15,487 nt of DNA from NCBI GenBank assembly GCA_036732565.1, contig DAINCF010000123.1, forward strand, positions 1 through 15,487, in the 5' to 3' direction. The position numbers and the translations under genes were made by a program. Under the pieces are notes generated by a model. It made no database searches, was not told the origin of the DNA, and was given only the letters and a program-made list of their open reading frames with translations. Of the stretch, positions 14,469 to 15,487 are shown one piece after another (positions within the stretch are counted from its first letter, which is position 1; the number at the start of each line of letters is the position of its first letter). Source of the stretch: JAIVJN01 sp036732565. Its GTDB lineage: Bacteria > Acidobacteriota > Vicinamibacteria > Vicinamibacterales > UBA2999.

Positions 14469-15419
14469 CTACGGCGTAAACCCTCCCTGCGTCACAATCG
14501 TGAGACCCGCCGGCATGACCAGCGGGAGGCCGAGGTAGCTCCCCGGAGCCACCGAGATAGCGACCGTCACGGCACCGGTCGCCGGGTCGTACAGGAAGCC
14601 GTCGGTGATGCCGTCACCATCGAAGTCAGCAAGCGACAATTGCAGATTCGCCGCGATCGTCGCGGAACTGACGACGAATCTGCCGTCGCCGCGGCTCACG
14701 GCCAGCATCACGTTGCCGCTCACAGGACTATAGGCAACCAGATCGTCGAGAAGATCGGCGGAGAGCCGAGCGGGACGTAGCGTCAAGCCTGCACCGACCG
14801 TAGAGCTCGTAAGCGTAAACCCAGTCACTCGGTTCACGGCCACCGTGGCCGCACCGGTCACCGCGTTGTAGAACAGCAGGTCGCTCCGTCGATCGCCGTC
14901 GACGTCCAACACCGTGACGTCCGCATCGACGGGCCCGACCCCGCCGCCACTGCCGCTCAGAAGGAACTGGACCTGACCCGTGGCAGGCACATATGCCAGG
15001 AGATCTGCACGACCATTCCCGTCGGCGTCCAACGGATAGATTGCGGCACCGGCCGGCGCAAAGACGGTCAAAGGGCACATCGGGAGCGCGGTCAGCGAGC
15101 AGAGTTGGATCTCGCCCGTTGTCGGGTCGACGAGCGCGAGATCGGTGCGGCCGTCGCCATCCAGCTCCAGCGCGATTGGCGAGCGCCGCGATGCGAACAT
15201 GCCATTCATTCCGCCTGCGCCCGCGAGAGCGATGCTCCACGCGCCCGTGATCGGGTCGTACTCGAAGATGTCGGTCTTGCGATCGCCGTTGAAGTCGCCC
15301 GCGCGCAGCACGCCAGCCGATGCGGCGAGCAACGCTCGGCCGCCGAACGCGCTGCCGACAACGGCAGGTGGCGATGCGTATCCGATCACGTCGGCCAAGC
15401 CGTCGCCATCGAGATCCAC
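14469..15419 (-). CDS. FG-GAP/VCBS repeat protein, 5'-truncated
   Basis: About 316 residues are visible, with the stop at 14469. Seven units of roughly 40-46 residues follow each other, each with a calcium-binding D-x-D/N-G-D loop and a Y-x-P-x-T-G-x strand: LDGDGLADVIGYASP, DFNGDRKTDIFEYDPITG, LDGDGRTDLALVDPTTG, DADGNGRADLLAYVPATG, DVDGDRRSDLLFYNAVTG, a degenerate unit (ADLLDDLVAYSPVSG) and DFDGDGITDGFLYDPATG. Such repeats form integrin-like propellers in secreted or surface proteins, normally preceded by a signal peptide and other domains. None is seen: the frame is open to the window edge but reads arginine-rich nonsense beyond about 15440, where another gene fragment begins in a different frame. 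The GTG at 15419 lacks a ribosome binding site and is only the first in-repeat codon. The true N-terminus is lost or elsewhere. Confidence 0.8.
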   Translation of the reverse strand: MDLDGDGLADVIGYASPPAVVGSAFGGRALLAASAGVLRAGDFNGDRKTDIFEYDPITGAWSIALAGAGGMNGMFASRRSPIALELDGDGRTDLALVDPTTGEIQLCSLTALPMCPLTVFAPAGAAIYPLDADGNGRADLLAYVPATGQVQFLLSGSGGGVGPVDADVTVLDVDGDRRSDLLFYNAVTGAATVAVNRVTGFTLTSSTVGAGLTLRPARLSADLLDDLVAYSPVSGNVMLAVSRGDGRFVVSSATIAANLQLSLADFDGDGITDGFLYDPATGAVTVAISVAPGSYLGLPLVMPAGLTIVTQGGFTP

Positions 15420-15439
15420 CGTCGTCTTGTCGGTGAGCC

Positions 15440-15487
15440 CAGCATCTGCTGCTCGCCGCCGGACAGCGTGCCGGCCGCCTGCTGCAT
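15440..15487 (-). pseudogene. Fragment of a LivF-like ABC transporter ATPase (signature motif)
   Basis: The final 48 bases on the minus strand encode MQQAAGTLSGGEQQML in one frame. This is the ABC signature (C-loop) with the G-T-L-S-G-G-E-Q-Q-M-L form that is characteristic of LivF, the branched-chain amino acid transporter ATPase. In LivF the next residues should be A-[IM]-x-R-A-L; instead GSPTRRR follows and the FG-GAP protein begins in a different frame. The upstream part of the ATPase would lie outside the window. Either a truncated gene or an assembly junction. The first residues are cut by the window edge. Confidence 0.65.

Overview
The window comes from a high-GC bacterium, most likely an acidobacterium of the Vicinamibacteria type. 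That placement is inference. It rests on a large Oar-like TonB-dependent receptor with an N-terminal carboxypeptidase-regulatory-like domain, a remnant of an acidobacterial-type duplicated orphan permease (ADOP), two exported quinoproteins lying close together, and a CCCTGAGC...GTCGAAGGG type intergenic repeat at the left edge. No rRNA, tRNA, CRISPR array, prophage or intact insertion sequence was seen.

Left part (1-4980), all genes on the minus strand. Read in the direction of transcription these are a small exported protein of unknown function (4558-4941), a secreted PQQ-type sugar dehydrogenase of the glucose/sorbosone family (3026-4483), a secreted quinohaemoprotein dehydrogenase with an N-terminal cytochrome c domain (767-2905) and a small ABM-like protein (363-683). 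A perfect 6-3-6 dyad that resembles IclR/KdgR-family operators lies just upstream of the quinohaemoprotein. This looks like a periplasmic oxidation cluster. No PQQ biosynthesis gene is present in the window.

Middle part (5000-8700). A decayed ADOP permease (5112-5628) is followed by a divergent pair: a Rid-family protein without the RidA arginine (5689-6087, minus) and a LysR-type regulator (6252-7190, plus). Two strong dyads sit between the pair. Next comes an ArsR-SRPBCC (AHSA1) two-gene unit on the minus strand (8091 to 7257). Its predicted promoter is almost leaderless, its operator-like palindrome contains the start codon, and the two genes overlap by 101 bp. Immediately upstream is a 3'-truncated conserved hypothetical gene (7998-8606).

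Right part (8790-15487). An exported NHL-propeller protein related to peptidyl-amidating lyases (8790-10034, minus) is followed by a frameshifted C-terminal remnant of a sugar phosphate isomerase/epimerase (10058-10326, minus). Then come the 1116-aa TonB-dependent receptor (10429-13779, plus), a convergent VOC/glyoxalase-like enzyme (13789-14229, minus) and an FG-GAP/VCBS repeat protein (14469 to about 15419, minus). The last 48 bases encode, in a different frame, the ABC signature segment of a LivF-like ATPase. They abut the repeat protein, so this is either a real deletion/fusion or an assembly join at a contig end.

Overall the window holds ordinary metabolic and transport genes separated by several gene remnants. 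I found no convincing complete new system. The best leads are the three operator-like dyads, the Rid active-site substitution, the reversed cytochrome-quinoprotein order, and the remnants with clear junctions.
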